Assembly: GCF_011250645.1 (NCBI RefSeq)
Contig: NZ_JAANNO010000003.1
Coordinates: forward strand, 62,001-126,000
Source: Motilibacter aurantiacus
GTDB taxonomy: Bacteria > Actinomycetota > Actinomycetes > Motilibacterales > Motilibacteraceae
Direction of reading: 5' to 3'
DNA: 64,000 nucleotides
Translations under genes and position numbers: made by a program
Shown: positions 1 to 8,483 of the stretch, piece after piece
How the letters are laid out: every line of letters begins with the position of its first letter
Numbering within the stretch: the first letter of the stretch is position 1
Notes under the pieces: generated by a model
Seen by the model: the letters and a program-made list of their open reading frames with translations, nothing else
Database searches by the model: none
Told to the model about the DNA's origin: nothing

Positions 1-286
1 ACTCCGCGATGGCGCGGGCCCGGTCGTGGACCCCGTCCTTGGCCAGCAGCAGCCTGCTCATCCGCACCGCTTGCTGGTGGTGCGGGACCATCATCTGCGC
101 GAACACGACGTCGGCCGCGTTCGGCGGCTTGGGCCGCACCACGGGCTGGGCGGCCGCCGGGCCGGCGCTCGCCGCCACCGGCTGCGCGGCCGAGACGTCC
201 CTACCCGGCCCGCCGCGCAGGGCCGTCGTGCCGATCAGCGCCGCGGCGACGGCCGCGACGAGCGCCAGGAGCCCGGAAGCTCTCAT
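1..286 (-). CDS. DUF305 family secreted/anchored protein, 3' end cut by window edge
   Basis: The visible 95 residues begin at ATG 286 with a hydrophobic stretch (about residues 5-22) that reads as a signal peptide or membrane anchor. A Pro/Ala linker follows, then the DUF305 signature VFAQMMVPHHQQAVRM (residues 61-76), whose His-His-Gln-Gln core is the conserved part of the family. DUF305 proteins are small extracytoplasmic helical proteins; the cyanobacterial member CopM binds copper. The gene lies 82 bp downstream of the copper amine oxidase catalytic gene on the same strand, so a role in copper supply to that enzyme is an inference from context. The stop codon lies outside the window. Confidence 0.85.
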   Translation of the reverse strand, partial: MRASGLLALVAAVAAALIGTTALRGGPGRDVSAAQPVAASAGPAAAQPVVRPKPPNAADVVFAQMMVPHHQQAVRMSRLLLAKDGVHDRARAIAE

Positions 287-368
287 GGGGTGCGTGCTCC
301 TTGCTGGGGGGACGGGCTGCGACCGGACGGCCGGGCCCGCCAGGGGGCGGGCCCGGCCGGGGGTGCGC

Positions 369-1673
369 TCAGGACGTCGGCCGCCCGACGCGGCCGTTGA
401 CGTAGCGCCGCTGGTCCGGCGTGAGCATGTTCTGCGCGGTGAAGTCGCGCGGCACCAGGTCGAAGCCCTGCCAGTGGAACGGCATCGGGCTCTGGTCCTC
501 GTCGCGCGGGATGTGGTGGAAGCCCACCCGCACCCACATCACCGGGTCGGTCATCGTCTCCCCGTTGACGTACTCGGGCAGCGACGTGCCGATGCACTCC
601 GGGTCCTGGTTGAAGCTCGCGAACTTCTCGCACGCACGATATTGCGTGAACGACACGTCAGGTGTCGTCTCCGGGTGCACCTCGTACGCGTCGTTCGCCC
701 CGAGCTCGAGCTCGTAGGACCGCTTGTGGCCGTCCGTGTTGGTCGTCGGGCTCACGACGCGCCACCACCGGCGGTTCGCCGTGGTGAACGACCCCTCCAC
801 GGGGATGTCCGTCCTGGTGGTCTTGAGGATGGCCGCCCGCCGCCCGACCTCGCCCGTCGGCGCGGTGTCGTACTGCTCCACGGTCTCGTTGCCGGCCCCG
901 CCGATGTTCCAGTTGATCTTCCAGAACGCGGAGTGGTAGTGGTTCGTGGAGAAGTCGGCGAGGTTGGTGCCGATCGGCCACCCGTGGTCGGCGGTCGTGT
1001 AGTCCGAGGGCGCGAGGTCACCCGTCGCTCCGAGCGCGGTGCTGATGGTGCCGTCGTCGGCGAAGCGCCACTCGGTGACGTACTCGTACCAGTCGATCTT
1101 CGAGATCGTGCGCAGGACCAGGTCGTGGCCCTGCTTGCTGTAGAGCGGGCCGGTGCCCGTGGTGTTCCCCGTCTTCGCGCGATAGGCGAAGCCGGATTCC
1201 TCCTCCGAGACGCAGAGGACCATCTTGGTGTCCTCGCCGGTGCCCAGCCACTGCCCGTAGACCTTGCCGCCGGGGCACTCGGCCTTGGTCATGGGCTGCA
1301 TGTAGCGGTCGCCGAAGCCGTACGACGTGATGTCGTTCCACTCGTTGGCGCCGGAGTCGTAGGGGACGTTGAGCTGTGCGAGCGCCGCCTGGTCGATGAG
1401 GGTCGTCGGCGCGCCCTCCCCCGGCGCCTGCACCGCGATCCTCTCCAGCACGAGGCCGGTCTTGGCATCGACCCGCCAGCACATCGTCCAGCGAGTGCCG
1501 TTGTGCAGTTTCTCGTTGACCAGCCCGTTGCTCCCGCAGTAGGCGGCGCGGTCCTTCTCCTTGCTGGCCTCCGCGGTGGAAGCGGTCAGGGTCGAGGCGA
1601 CGAGTACTGCTACCGCCGCCCCGACGCCCGCAGTCGTTGTCCTGCCGAGCATTCGCGGGATCCTCCGGTTCAT
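369..1673 (-). CDS. Copper amine oxidase catalytic domain, separate secreted subunit
   Basis: This 434-aa protein starts at ATG 1673, has a signal peptide (about residues 12-36), and consists of little more than the catalytic domain of copper amine oxidases, which oxidise primary amines to aldehyde, ammonia and H2O2. The expected landmarks are present in order: the catalytic-base aspartate (WND, Asp114), the cofactor tyrosine region (IDWYEY, Tyr196), the His-x-His copper pair (NHYH, His245/His247) and the third copper ligand region (GFHHIPRDED, His386/387). The usual cofactor motif T-x-x-N-Y-(D/E) reads K-I-D-W-Y-E, so the Asn before the tyrosine is replaced by Trp. Standard family members exceed 600 aa because N2 and N3 domains are fused; here those domains sit in the upstream gene, whose stop overlaps this ATG (ATGA). 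Confidence 0.85.
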   Translation of the reverse strand: MNRRIPRMLGRTTTAGVGAAVAVLVASTLTASTAEASKEKDRAAYCGSNGLVNEKLHNGTRWTMCWRVDAKTGLVLERIAVQAPGEGAPTTLIDQAALAQLNVPYDSGANEWNDITSYGFGDRYMQPMTKAECPGGKVYGQWLGTGEDTKMVLCVSEEESGFAYRAKTGNTTGTGPLYSKQGHDLVLRTISKIDWYEYVTEWRFADDGTISTALGATGDLAPSDYTTADHGWPIGTNLADFSTNHYHSAFWKINWNIGGAGNETVEQYDTAPTGEVGRRAAILKTTRTDIPVEGSFTTANRRWWRVVSPTTNTDGHKRSYELELGANDAYEVHPETTPDVSFTQYRACEKFASFNQDPECIGTSLPEYVNGETMTDPVMWVRVGFHHIPRDEDQSPMPFHWQGFDLVPRDFTAQNMLTPDQRRYVNGRVGRPTS

Positions 1674-2563
1674 GAGAGCTGAGCGACGGTCTTGGTGGAC
1701 AGGTTGACGACGAACCCGGTGATGTCGATGAAGGGGCCGTCGTCCGGCAGTTGCGTGATGAACTGCAGGCAACGGTGCTGCCCGCACGTCGGCGCCCCGA
1801 CGTCGCCGGGGCTCGCGACGTACGTCATGCCGTTCGTGACGATCTGGTCGGGCGACACGAACTCCGCCCCCGTCAGCTTCTGGTAAGCCGTCCGGAAGCC
1901 CGCGCTCTCGGGCGCGGCGAGGAAGAGGTCGAACGCGACGGCCGTCTCCTCCACGGAAGCCGGGGGCTGCATCTGCGGGGCCGCGGCGGTCCGCTCGACC
2001 TGGCCCGTCGTCAGGTTCACGACGCGCTTGACGAGCGTGTCGTCGGAGTAGTCGTAGAAGTAGACCGCCGCCCGCCGCGGGGCGTCCTTGGCCACCTCGC
2101 CCGGCAACGGGTCCTCGAGCTCGAACGAGAGGTACTCCGGCCCGGGCTCGCCGGAGACGCCGGTGCCCGTCGCCACGAAGGCCGGGTCCAGCGCGATCTC
2201 CCGGGCCTTCGCGGCCTCGTCGATGGTCACCGGGTCGCGCCCCGTGCCGGCGCCGCGCGGCGCGGGAGTGCCGGCCACCGGCACGGTGTCCTCGGCCGCC
2301 GCCTCGCCTCCACCCGCGGCCGGCGACGTGCCCGCTGCGACGCCCGCTGCGACCCCCGCGCCGCCGGCCGACGGGTCGGCGGCCGGGGCGGGAGCCAACG
2401 TCGAGCTGTTCGCGCCGAGCGGGATGGCGATCGCGAAGATCACGCCGACGGCGCCGGCCACCGCCGCGGCGCGCCCGAGCACGGTACGCACGGAAGGCCT
2501 CCCGGTCGCCCGTCCTCCGCGCGGCGGGTCGGACCCCGCCGCCGCCTCGTCCTCTGTCTCCAC
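1670..2563 (-). CDS. Membrane-anchored N2/N3-like subunit of a split copper amine oxidase
   Basis: The start is GTG 2563, preceded by an AGGAGG ribosome site 5 nt upstream, giving 297 aa. A short cytoplasmic head is followed by one membrane segment (about residues 31-50), a long Ala/Gly/Pro linker (55-110) and a folded region (115-297). The folded region resembles the N2 and N3 domains of copper amine oxidases: an AREIALDPAFV opening, a PRRAAVYFYDY...VVNLTTGQV strand pattern (N2), then an SVEETAVAFDLFLAAPE segment ending in SPDQIV (N3). A Cys pair (CGQHRC, 260-265) could form a disulfide outside the cell. Its TGA overlaps the ATG of the catalytic gene by 4 nt, so translation is coupled and the two products probably form one enzyme. 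N2/N3 assignment is by eye and moderately secure. Confidence 0.7.
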   Translation of the reverse strand: METEDEAAAGSDPPRGGRATGRPSVRTVLGRAAAVAGAVGVIFAIAIPLGANSSTLAPAPAADPSAGGAGVAAGVAAGTSPAAGGGEAAAEDTVPVAGTPAPRGAGTGRDPVTIDEAAKAREIALDPAFVATGTGVSGEPGPEYLSFELEDPLPGEVAKDAPRRAAVYFYDYSDDTLVKRVVNLTTGQVERTAAAPQMQPPASVEETAVAFDLFLAAPESAGFRTAYQKLTGAEFVSPDQIVTNGMTYVASPGDVGAPTCGQHRCLQFITQLPDDGPFIDITGFVVNLSTKTVAQLS

Positions 2564-2892
2564 ACGGGCCTCCTCGTCAGGTTCGCAGAATGCGTCCCGG
2601 GGGCCCGGGCGGCTCTGAGGCGGCCCGGCCTCCACCCCCGGTCGGCGACGAGAACTCTGGGCGCTGACGGCGCGCGCTGGGTTTCCCGACCGTGAAGGTC
2701 TCCGCAACGACACGGCGTCGCGAATGGAGAAAGCGCCGGCCCTTCCGGGTCGACGGGCAGCCCCACCCCCTGGCCGGCGACCACCGGCGACCCCGAGACG
2801 ACGTTCCGGAGAAACCAGGCGGTAACTCCGCACTCCTATCGTCTGGGCCCGGGGGCCGGCCTCCCGCCGGCCGCGTCGTGAAGGGGGGAGCG
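2564..2892. promoter_or_regulatory. Divergent control region of the amine oxidase operon and the IclR gene
   Basis: This 329-bp gap separates the minus-strand amine oxidase operon from the plus-strand IclR regulator. A TATCGT hexamer at 2837-2842 could be the -10 of the IclR gene, and AAGGGGGGAG at 2881-2890 is its ribosome site. I see no convincing long palindrome. Co-regulation of both sides by the IclR protein is an inference from the divergent layout. Confidence 0.4.
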
Positions 2893-3690
2893 GTGACGCC
2901 TGGACCGAGCGGGACGTGGGCTGCGCCCGCGCCGGCAGCCGCTGCCCCGGGCGGGCTTCCCGGGCGCCAGTCCCATGCGGTGCGCAACGCGTTCGCGCTG
3001 CTCGAGGAGGTCGCCCGCGCCGGCCCCGGCGTGACGGCCAAGCAGGTCGCGGGCGCGCTGGGCATGTCGCCCGCCACCACGTACCGGCTGCTCAACCTGC
3101 TCGTCGCGCTGCAGTACGTCGAACGACAGCCCGGCGCCCGCGGCTTCACGCTGGGGCACAAGGTCGCGCACCTGGCAGGGCTGGTCGCGCTCGTGCACGT
3201 GCCCGTGGCCGCCCGCCGGCTGGTCGAGGACCTGCGGTCCCGTGCCCGGACGGGCGTCCACCTGGCGTCCTACGCCGGCGGCGTCCCGGCGCTCGTCGAC
3301 CCCGACCCGGCCCAGCCGCCTCCCCCCGCCGACGCGTTCGCCCGGCACCTGCACGCCTCGGCGTTCGGCAAGCTGCTGCTCGCCGAGTCCGGGGACTGGC
3401 GCCGTTCCCTCGGTGAGGCACCGCTGCGCAGGCTGACGCCGCAGACGCTGGTCTCGCCGGCCGACCTGGACGCCGAGCTCACGGGCGTCGGGCGCGCGGA
3501 CAGGGCGTACCAGATCGGGGAGCTGCGCCCGATGCGGGCGTGCCTCGCACTGCCCGTGCGCAGCTCCGCCGGCCGGCTCGTCGCGGCCGTGGCGCTGACC
3601 GGCGTGCCCGAGCAGATCCGCTCGCTCGACCCGCGCGACGTCGCGGCCGCCGCCCGCACCGCTCGCGAGCTGTCGCCCTTGTTGACCTGA
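2893..3690 (+). CDS. IclR family transcriptional regulator
   Basis: The start is GTG 2893 behind a strong purine-rich ribosome site, giving 265 aa; longer upstream extensions lack family similarity. The N-terminal winged helix-turn-helix (about residues 30-90) contains ARAGPGVTAKQVAGALGMSPATTYRLLNLLVALQYV-type spacing typical of IclR, with the recognition helix at SPATTYRLLNLL. The C-terminal effector domain (about 95-265) includes LHASAFGKLLLA and the final RELSPLLT helix. IclR proteins bind small carbon or aromatic ligands and usually control a neighbouring catabolic operon. The divergent amine oxidase operon is the obvious candidate target. It ends 3 bp from the convergent gcvT stop. Confidence 0.85.
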   Translation: MTPGPSGTWAAPAPAAAAPGGLPGRQSHAVRNAFALLEEVARAGPGVTAKQVAGALGMSPATTYRLLNLLVALQYVERQPGARGFTLGHKVAHLAGLVALVHVPVAARRLVEDLRSRARTGVHLASYAGGVPALVDPDPAQPPPPADAFARHLHASAFGKLLLAESGDWRRSLGEAPLRRLTPQTLVSPADLDAELTGVGRADRAYQIGELRPMRACLALPVRSSAGRLVAAVALTGVPEQIRSLDPRDVAAAARTARELSPLLT

Positions 3691-3693
3691 GGC

Positions 3694-4785
3694 TCAGCGC
3701 ACCGAGGAGGCGACGAACGGGGGCCGCACCACACGGGCCCGCGAGATGCGCCCCCGCACGTCGAGCGCGACCTCGCTGCCGACCTCGACCCCCGGGTCGA
3801 GCAGCGCCAGGCCGATCCCCACCCCCCGGGTCGGGGAGAACGTCCCGCTGGTGACCTCCCCGACCCGCGCCCCGTCGGCGCCCTGCACCGTCATGCCCCG
3901 GCGCGGGATTCCCCGGTCGAGCGCCTCGATCCCGTGCAGCACGCGGTGCGGGCCGGACGCCCGCTCGGCCAGCAGGGCCTCGCGGCCCCAGAAGGCCGGC
4001 TTGGCCCAGCCGACCGCCCACGAGGCCCTGGCCTGGACGGGGCTGATCTCCAGCGACAGGTCCTGCCCGTGCAGCGGGTAGCCCATCTCCAGCCGCAGGG
4101 TGTCCCGCGCGCCGAGCCCGCACGGCTCGGCGCCGGCCGCGAGCAGCGCGTCCCAGAGCGGCCCCGCGGCCGAGGCCGGCAGGACCAGCTCGTAGCCGCG
4201 CTCCCCGGTGTAGCCGGTGCGGCAGACCGTGACCGGCATGCCGTCGCGCGCGGTCTCCACGAAGGACATGTACGGGTGGCCGGCCGGTAGCGACACGGCT
4301 TCGAGAGCGGCGTCACTGCGCGGCCCCTGCACGGCCAGGACCGCGTAGGACCCGGAGACGTCCTCCACCGTCACCCCCGCGGGGGCGCCGGCCGCGAGCC
4401 GCCGGGCGACCTCCGCGACGTTGGAGGCGTTGGGCACGAGCAGCAGGTCGTCCTCGTCGCGCAGGTAGACGATGAGGTCGTCGACCACGCCGCCGTCCTC
4501 GGTGCAGCACAGCGTGTACTGCGCCATGCCCGGCGCGATGCGGCCCAGGTCGTTGGTGAGCGTGGAGTTGACGTACGAGGCGGCGGAGGCGCCGCGGACC
4601 AGGACGGTCCCCAGGTGGCTGACGTCGAACGCGCCCACCCGCTCGCGGACCGCGGTGTGCTCGCGGACCACCCCGGCGTACTGCAGCGGCATCTCCCAGC
4701 CGCCGAACGGGGCGAGCTTGGCCCCGAGCGCGACGTGCCGGTCGTACAGAGCGGGACGGAGGGGGGCGGCAGCGGCATCGGCCAT
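3694..4785 (-). CDS. gcvT: Aminomethyltransferase, glycine cleavage system T protein
   Basis: The 363-aa protein transfers the methylene group from the aminomethyl-lipoyl H protein to tetrahydrofolate and releases ammonia. Family landmarks are visible: [12 protein letters not shown] near the N terminus, [13 protein letters not shown], the folate-binding stretch around [24 protein letters not shown] in the middle, and the C-terminal barrel [19 protein letters not shown]. Start ATG 4785 has no ribosome site; a TAGCGT hexamer ends 8 nt upstream, so a leaderless message is likely. An in-frame ATG at 4803 is an alternative but would fall inside that hexamer. The genes for H and P proteins are not in the window. 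The Lpd encoded at 7 kb is the third partner. Confidence 0.95.
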   Translation of the reverse strand: MADAAAAPLRPALYDRHVALGAKLAPFGGWEMPLQYAGVVREHTAVRERVGAFDVSHLGTVLVRGASAASYVNSTLTNDLGRIAPGMAQYTLCCTEDGGVVDDLIVYLRDEDDLLLVPNASNVAEVARRLAAGAPAGVTVEDVSGSYAVLAVQGPRSDAALEAVSLPAGHPYMSFVETARDGMPVTVCRTGYTGERGYELVLPASAAGPLWDALLAAGAEPCGLGARDTLRLEMGYPLHGQDLSLEISPVQARASWAVGWAKPAFWGREALLAERASGPHRVLHGIEALDRGIPRRGMTVQGADGARVGEVTSGTFSPTRGVGIGLALLDPGVEVGSEVALDVRGRISRARVVRPPFVASSVR

Positions 4786-4793
4786 GGGGCCGG

Positions 4794-4799
4794 ACGCTA
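4794..4799 (-). promoter_or_regulatory. -10 hexamer TAGCGT of gcvT
   Basis: TAGCGT on the minus strand ends 8 nt before ATG 4785, fitting a leaderless transcript. Confidence 0.5.
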
Positions 4800-4919
4800 G
4801 CATCGAGCGCTTCAGGCCCCTCGGGGCCGATCCGTCGGGAACGATCACGACCCGGAGCGCCCCTCCGGCCGCGGCCCGTTCCCCGGGCGGAGTCGCGACA
4901 CCTGCAGTTAGGACGGACC

Positions 4920-6452
4920 GTGCCCGAGCTCACGCTGACCAGCTCCTCCCCCGCGGGCCTGCGGGTCGACGCCGTGGTCGTCGCCACGCTGCAGGGGCCG
5001 CGCGGCCCGGTGCTCGCAGAAGGCGCCGAGGAGGTCGACAAGGCCCTCGGCGGCCGGCTCGCCCGGACGCTGTCCGCGCTCGGCGCGACCGGCGCGACGG
5101 GAGAGGCCGTCAAGGTGCCCGGGGGCGACGGGGTGACCGCTCCGGTCGTCCTCGCCGTCGGCCTCGGCCCGGCGCCGGCCCGCCGGCGCGGGGAGGCCAC
5201 GACGTACGCGGCCGAGACGCTGCGGCGAGCGGCGGGCGGGGCGGCGCGGGCACTGGCCGGCACGCGGCGGGTGGCGCTCGCCCTGCCCGCGCCCGACGCG
5301 GCGGCCGCGGCGGCGGTGGCCGAGGGCGCGCTGCTCGGGGCGTACTCCTTCACCCGCTACCGCAACACCTCGGCCGACCAGCACAAGGCACCGGCGGAGT
5401 CCTTCACGCTCGTCACGCCCGCAGCCCGCGAGCGCGCGGCCCGGGACGCGGCGGACCGGGCCCGCGCCCTGGCCGAGTCGGTGGCGCTCTGCCGCGACCT
5501 CGTCAACACCCCGCCCTCGGACCTGCCGCCCAAGGCCCTCGCCGAGGCCGCGGCCTCCGCCGCCGAGGGCCTGCCGATCACGGTCGAGGTGCTCGACGAG
5601 CGGTCGCTCAAGCGCCGCGGCTTCGGGGGCATCCTCGGCGTCGGCCAGGGATCGGCGCGGCCGCCCCGGCTGGTCAAGCTGAGCTACGCCCCCGACGCGG
5701 GCGGGCCCCATCTGGCGGTCGTCGGCAAGGGCATCACGTTCGACTCCGGCGGCCTGTCCCTCAAGCCGCCGGCGTCGATGGAGACGATGAAGTGCGACAT
5801 GGGCGGCGCCGCCGCCGTCCTCGCCGCCGTGGTGGCGGTCGCGCGGCTCGGGCTCCCGGTCCGGGTGACGGCCTGGATGCCGCTCGCGGAGAACATGCCC
5901 TCCGGCTCGGCGATCCGGCCCTCGGACGTGCTCACGATGTACGGCGGCCGCACCGTCGAGGTGCTCAACACCGACGCCGAGGGCCGCCTCGTCCTCGCCG
6001 ACGCGATCGTCGCGGCCTGCGAGGAGAAGCCCGACGTGCTCGTCGACACCGCGACGCTCACCGGGGCGCAGATGGTCGCGCTCGGCTCTCGCACCGCGGC
6101 GGTCATGTCCAACGACGAGGCGCTGCGCGAGTCGGTGCAGGCCGCCGCTGCCCGCGTCGGCGAGAACGTCTGGCCGATGCCGCTCCCCGAGGAGCTGCGC
6201 AAGAGCATGGACTCCCAGGTCGCCGACATCGCCAACATGGGTGACCGCTACGGCGGCATGCTCGTGGCCGGGCTCTTCCTCAAGGAGTTCGTGGCCGAGG
6301 GCGTGCCGTGGGCGCACCTGGACATCGCCGGGCCGGCGTTCAACGAGGGCGAGCCGTTCGGCTACACCCCCAAGGGGGGCACCGGCGCGAGCGTCCGCAC
6401 GCTCGTCGCCCTCGCGGAGGACCTGGCGGCCGGGACGCTGCGCAAGGGCTGA
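4920..6452 (+). CDS. pepA: Leucyl aminopeptidase, M17 family
   Basis: The 510-aa cytosolic metallo-aminopeptidase removes N-terminal residues from peptides and completes protein turnover. The C-terminal catalytic domain carries the two-metal site: [11 protein letters not shown] with Lys270, [12 protein letters not shown], and the signature [13 protein letters not shown] with Asp352 and Glu354, followed by the bicarbonate-site arginine in EGR. The N-terminal domain (about 1-170) is less conserved, as usual. Length is normal for the family. The GTG start at 4920 follows AGGACGG. It is divergent from gcvT and convergent with the small gene at 6489. Confidence 0.95.
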   Translation: MPELTLTSSSPAGLRVDAVVVATLQGPRGPVLAEGAEEVDKALGGRLARTLSALGATGATGEAVKVPGGDGVTAPVVLAVGLGPAPARRRGEATTYAAETLRRAAGGAARALAGTRRVALALPAPDAAAAAAVAEGALLGAYSFTRYRNTSADQHKAPAESFTLVTPAARERAARDAADRARALAESVALCRDLVNTPPSDLPPKALAEAAASAAEGLPITVEVLDERSLKRRGFGGILGVGQGSARPPRLVKLSYAPDAGGPHLAVVGKGITFDSGGLSLKPPASMETMKCDMGGAAAVLAAVVAVARLGLPVRVTAWMPLAENMPSGSAIRPSDVLTMYGGRTVEVLNTDAEGRLVLADAIVAACEEKPDVLVDTATLTGAQMVALGSRTAAVMSNDEALRESVQAAAARVGENVWPMPLPEELRKSMDSQVADIANMGDRYGGMLVAGLFLKEFVAEGVPWAHLDIAGPAFNEGEPFGYTPKGGTGASVRTLVALAEDLAAGTLRKG

Positions 6453-6488
6453 GCCACGGGGCGGCCCTGCCCGGGCGGGTGCGGCCGC

Positions 6489-6839
6489 TCAGACCGTGCC
6501 GGTGCGGCGCGTCTTCTCCTCGGCGGCCTTGCGGGCGTTCCACGCCCGCATCCGCTGGGGGTAGCCGACCACTGACGCGTCGTAGCTCGGGATCCCGAGC
6601 GCGTTCGCCAGCGCGTGGGCCGCGTGCGCGTCCCGGACCCGGCGCCGCGTCCACTCCCCGGTGTTGGCGACGTAGACGACGGTCGTGGTCGTGACAGCGG
6701 TGGGCGGCTCGACGTACGCCTCCACCCCGGTGCGCGAGGCGGCGAACTCGCGCAGGTGGCGCTCGTCCTCGGAGGTCGCTGAGCGCTGGGCGACCGGCTT
6801 CCGCGACCCTCGCGAGAAGATCCTGCCGAGCCCGCGCAT
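6489..6839 (-). CDS. Conserved actinobacterial hypothetical protein, 116 aa
   Basis: ATG 6839 follows a GGGGGA ribosome site; the longer upstream reading frame is low-complexity and lacks a start signal. The product opens with a basic head (MRGLGRIFSRGSRKP) and continues with a compact domain rich in conserved aromatic and basic positions: HLREFAASRTGVEAYVEPPT, VVYVANTGEWTRR, and SYDASVVGYPQRMRAWNARK. I do not recognise a catalytic motif. Similar small proteins occur between pepA and lpd in actinobacteria, but no function can be assigned. There is no signal peptide, so it is probably cytosolic. Confidence 0.75.
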   Translation of the reverse strand: MRGLGRIFSRGSRKPVAQRSATSEDERHLREFAASRTGVEAYVEPPTAVTTTTVVYVANTGEWTRRRVRDAHAAHALANALGIPSYDASVVGYPQRMRAWNARKAAEEKTRRTGTV

Positions 6840-7051
6840 CCGTCCCCCTGGTCGGTCCGTGCCATGACGGGCGGGCCGACCGGGCCCGCCGTGCGCCGGG
6901 AATCGGCGTACCGATAGGAACGCTAGGACAGCCCGGGCGGTGCCCGCGCCGGATTGGACCAACCCGGCGCGCTCCTCCCCCGTTCGAGCACGCGGCGCGC
7001 CAGTGACAAGATTGGCGCGCACGTGCATCCACCACACCCAAGGAGAGCCAC

Positions 7052-8425
7052 GTGGCGGACAACGCCTTCGACGTCGTGATCCTCGGCGGAGGCAGCGGCG
7101 GCTACGCCTGTGCCTTCCGCGCCGCGGAGCTCGGCCTGACCGTCGCGCTCATCGAGAAGGACAAGGTCGGGGGCACCTGCCTGCACCGCGGCTGCATCCC
7201 CACCAAGGCGCTCCTGCACGCGGCCGAGATCGCCGACGGCGCCCGGGAGAGCGAGCAGTTCGGCGTGCGCGCCACGCTCGAGGGCATCGACATGCCCGGC
7301 GTGAACAAGTACAAGGACGCGACGATCTCCCGCCTCTACAAGGGCCTGCAGGGCCTGGTGAAGGCGCGCAAGGTCACCTACGTCGAGGGCTACGGCAAGC
7401 TCGTCGCGCCCAACGTGGTGGAGGTCGACGGCGCCGCCTACCGCGGCCGCAACGTCGTGCTGGCGACCGGCTCGGTGCCGAAGTCGCTGCCCGGCCTCGA
7501 GATCGACGGCGACCGCATCATCACCAGCGACCACGCGCTGCAGCTCGAGCACGTCCCCAGCTCGGTCATCGTCCTGGGCGGCGGGGTCATCGGCGTCGAG
7601 TTCGCCAGCGTCTGGAAGTCCTTCGGCGCCGACGTCACCATCGTCGAGGCGCTCCCTCACCTCGTCCCTCTCGAGGACGAGTCCAGCTCCAAGCTGCTCG
7701 AGCGCGCGTTCCGCCGCCGCGGCATCAAGTACGAGCTGGGCAACCGCTTCAACGGGGTCGAGCGCACCGACTCCGGGGTCAAGGTCTCGCTGGCCGACGG
7801 CAAGCAGATCGAGGCCGACCTCATGCTCGTCGCCGTCGGCCGCGGCCCGGTGTCGCAGGGCCTCGGCTACGAGGAGGCCGGCGTCCGGACCGACCGCGGC
7901 TACGTGATCGTCGACGAGTACTGCCGGACCAGCGTCCCCAACGTGTACGCCGTGGGCGACCTCATCCCGACGCTGCAGCTGGCCCACGTCGGCTTCGCCG
8001 AGGGCATCCTCGTCGCCGAGCAGATCGCCGGCGTCGCCACGACGCCGATCGACTACGACGGCGTCCCGCGAGTCACCTACTCGGAGCCGGAGGTCGCCTC
8101 GGTCGGCCTCACCGAGGCCAAGGCCACGGAGAAGTACGGCGAGGTCGAGACCCTCGTCTACGACCTGGGTGGCAACGGCCGCAGCCAGATCCTCAAGACG
8201 CAGGGCTCGGTCAAGCTCGTCCGGCAGAAGGACGGCCCCGTCGTGGGCATCCACATGGTCGGCTCGCGCGTCGGCGAGCTCATCGCGGAGGGCCAGCTCA
8301 TCTACAACTGGGAGGCGCTGCCGGCCGAGGTCGCGCAGCTGATCCACCCGCACCCGACCCAGTCGGAGGCCCTCGGGGAGGCGCACCTCGCCCTCGCCGG
8401 CAAGCCCCTGCACGTGCACGGCTGA
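7052..8425 (+). CDS. lpdA: Dihydrolipoyl dehydrogenase (E3)
   Basis: The 457-aa flavoprotein reoxidises dihydrolipoyl groups with NAD+ in 2-oxoacid dehydrogenase and glycine cleavage complexes. It shows the N-terminal FAD loop (VVILGGGSGGYACAFRAAELG), the redox-active disulfide GGTCLHRGCIPTK, the NAD loop VIVLGGGVIGVEFASVWKSFG, the second FAD motif VYAVGDL, and the C-terminal dimer His-Pro-His-Pro-T motif (HPHPTQSE) that supplies the acid-base histidine. GTG 7052 has an AGGAGA site 5-6 nt upstream. sucB follows after 58 bp on the same strand, forming an E3-E2 operon. Confidence 0.97.
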   Translation: MADNAFDVVILGGGSGGYACAFRAAELGLTVALIEKDKVGGTCLHRGCIPTKALLHAAEIADGARESEQFGVRATLEGIDMPGVNKYKDATISRLYKGLQGLVKARKVTYVEGYGKLVAPNVVEVDGAAYRGRNVVLATGSVPKSLPGLEIDGDRIITSDHALQLEHVPSSVIVLGGGVIGVEFASVWKSFGADVTIVEALPHLVPLEDESSSKLLERAFRRRGIKYELGNRFNGVERTDSGVKVSLADGKQIEADLMLVAVGRGPVSQGLGYEEAGVRTDRGYVIVDEYCRTSVPNVYAVGDLIPTLQLAHVGFAEGILVAEQIAGVATTPIDYDGVPRVTYSEPEVASVGLTEAKATEKYGEVETLVYDLGGNGRSQILKTQGSVKLVRQKDGPVVGIHMVGSRVGELIAEGQLIYNWEALPAEVAQLIHPHPTQSEALGEAHLALAGKPLHVHG

Positions 8426-8483
8426 TTTCCACCCCTTCTTCGGATCGGTGTCGATCCGTTAACACGAGACCCGGAGGCATCCC

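Noticed and set aside
9-1682. 557-codon open frame on the plus strand
   Set aside because: It is the antisense of the amine oxidase gene; the minus frame has signal peptide, copper ligands and coupled start, while this one is Arg/Val/Ala filler typical of GC-rich shadows.
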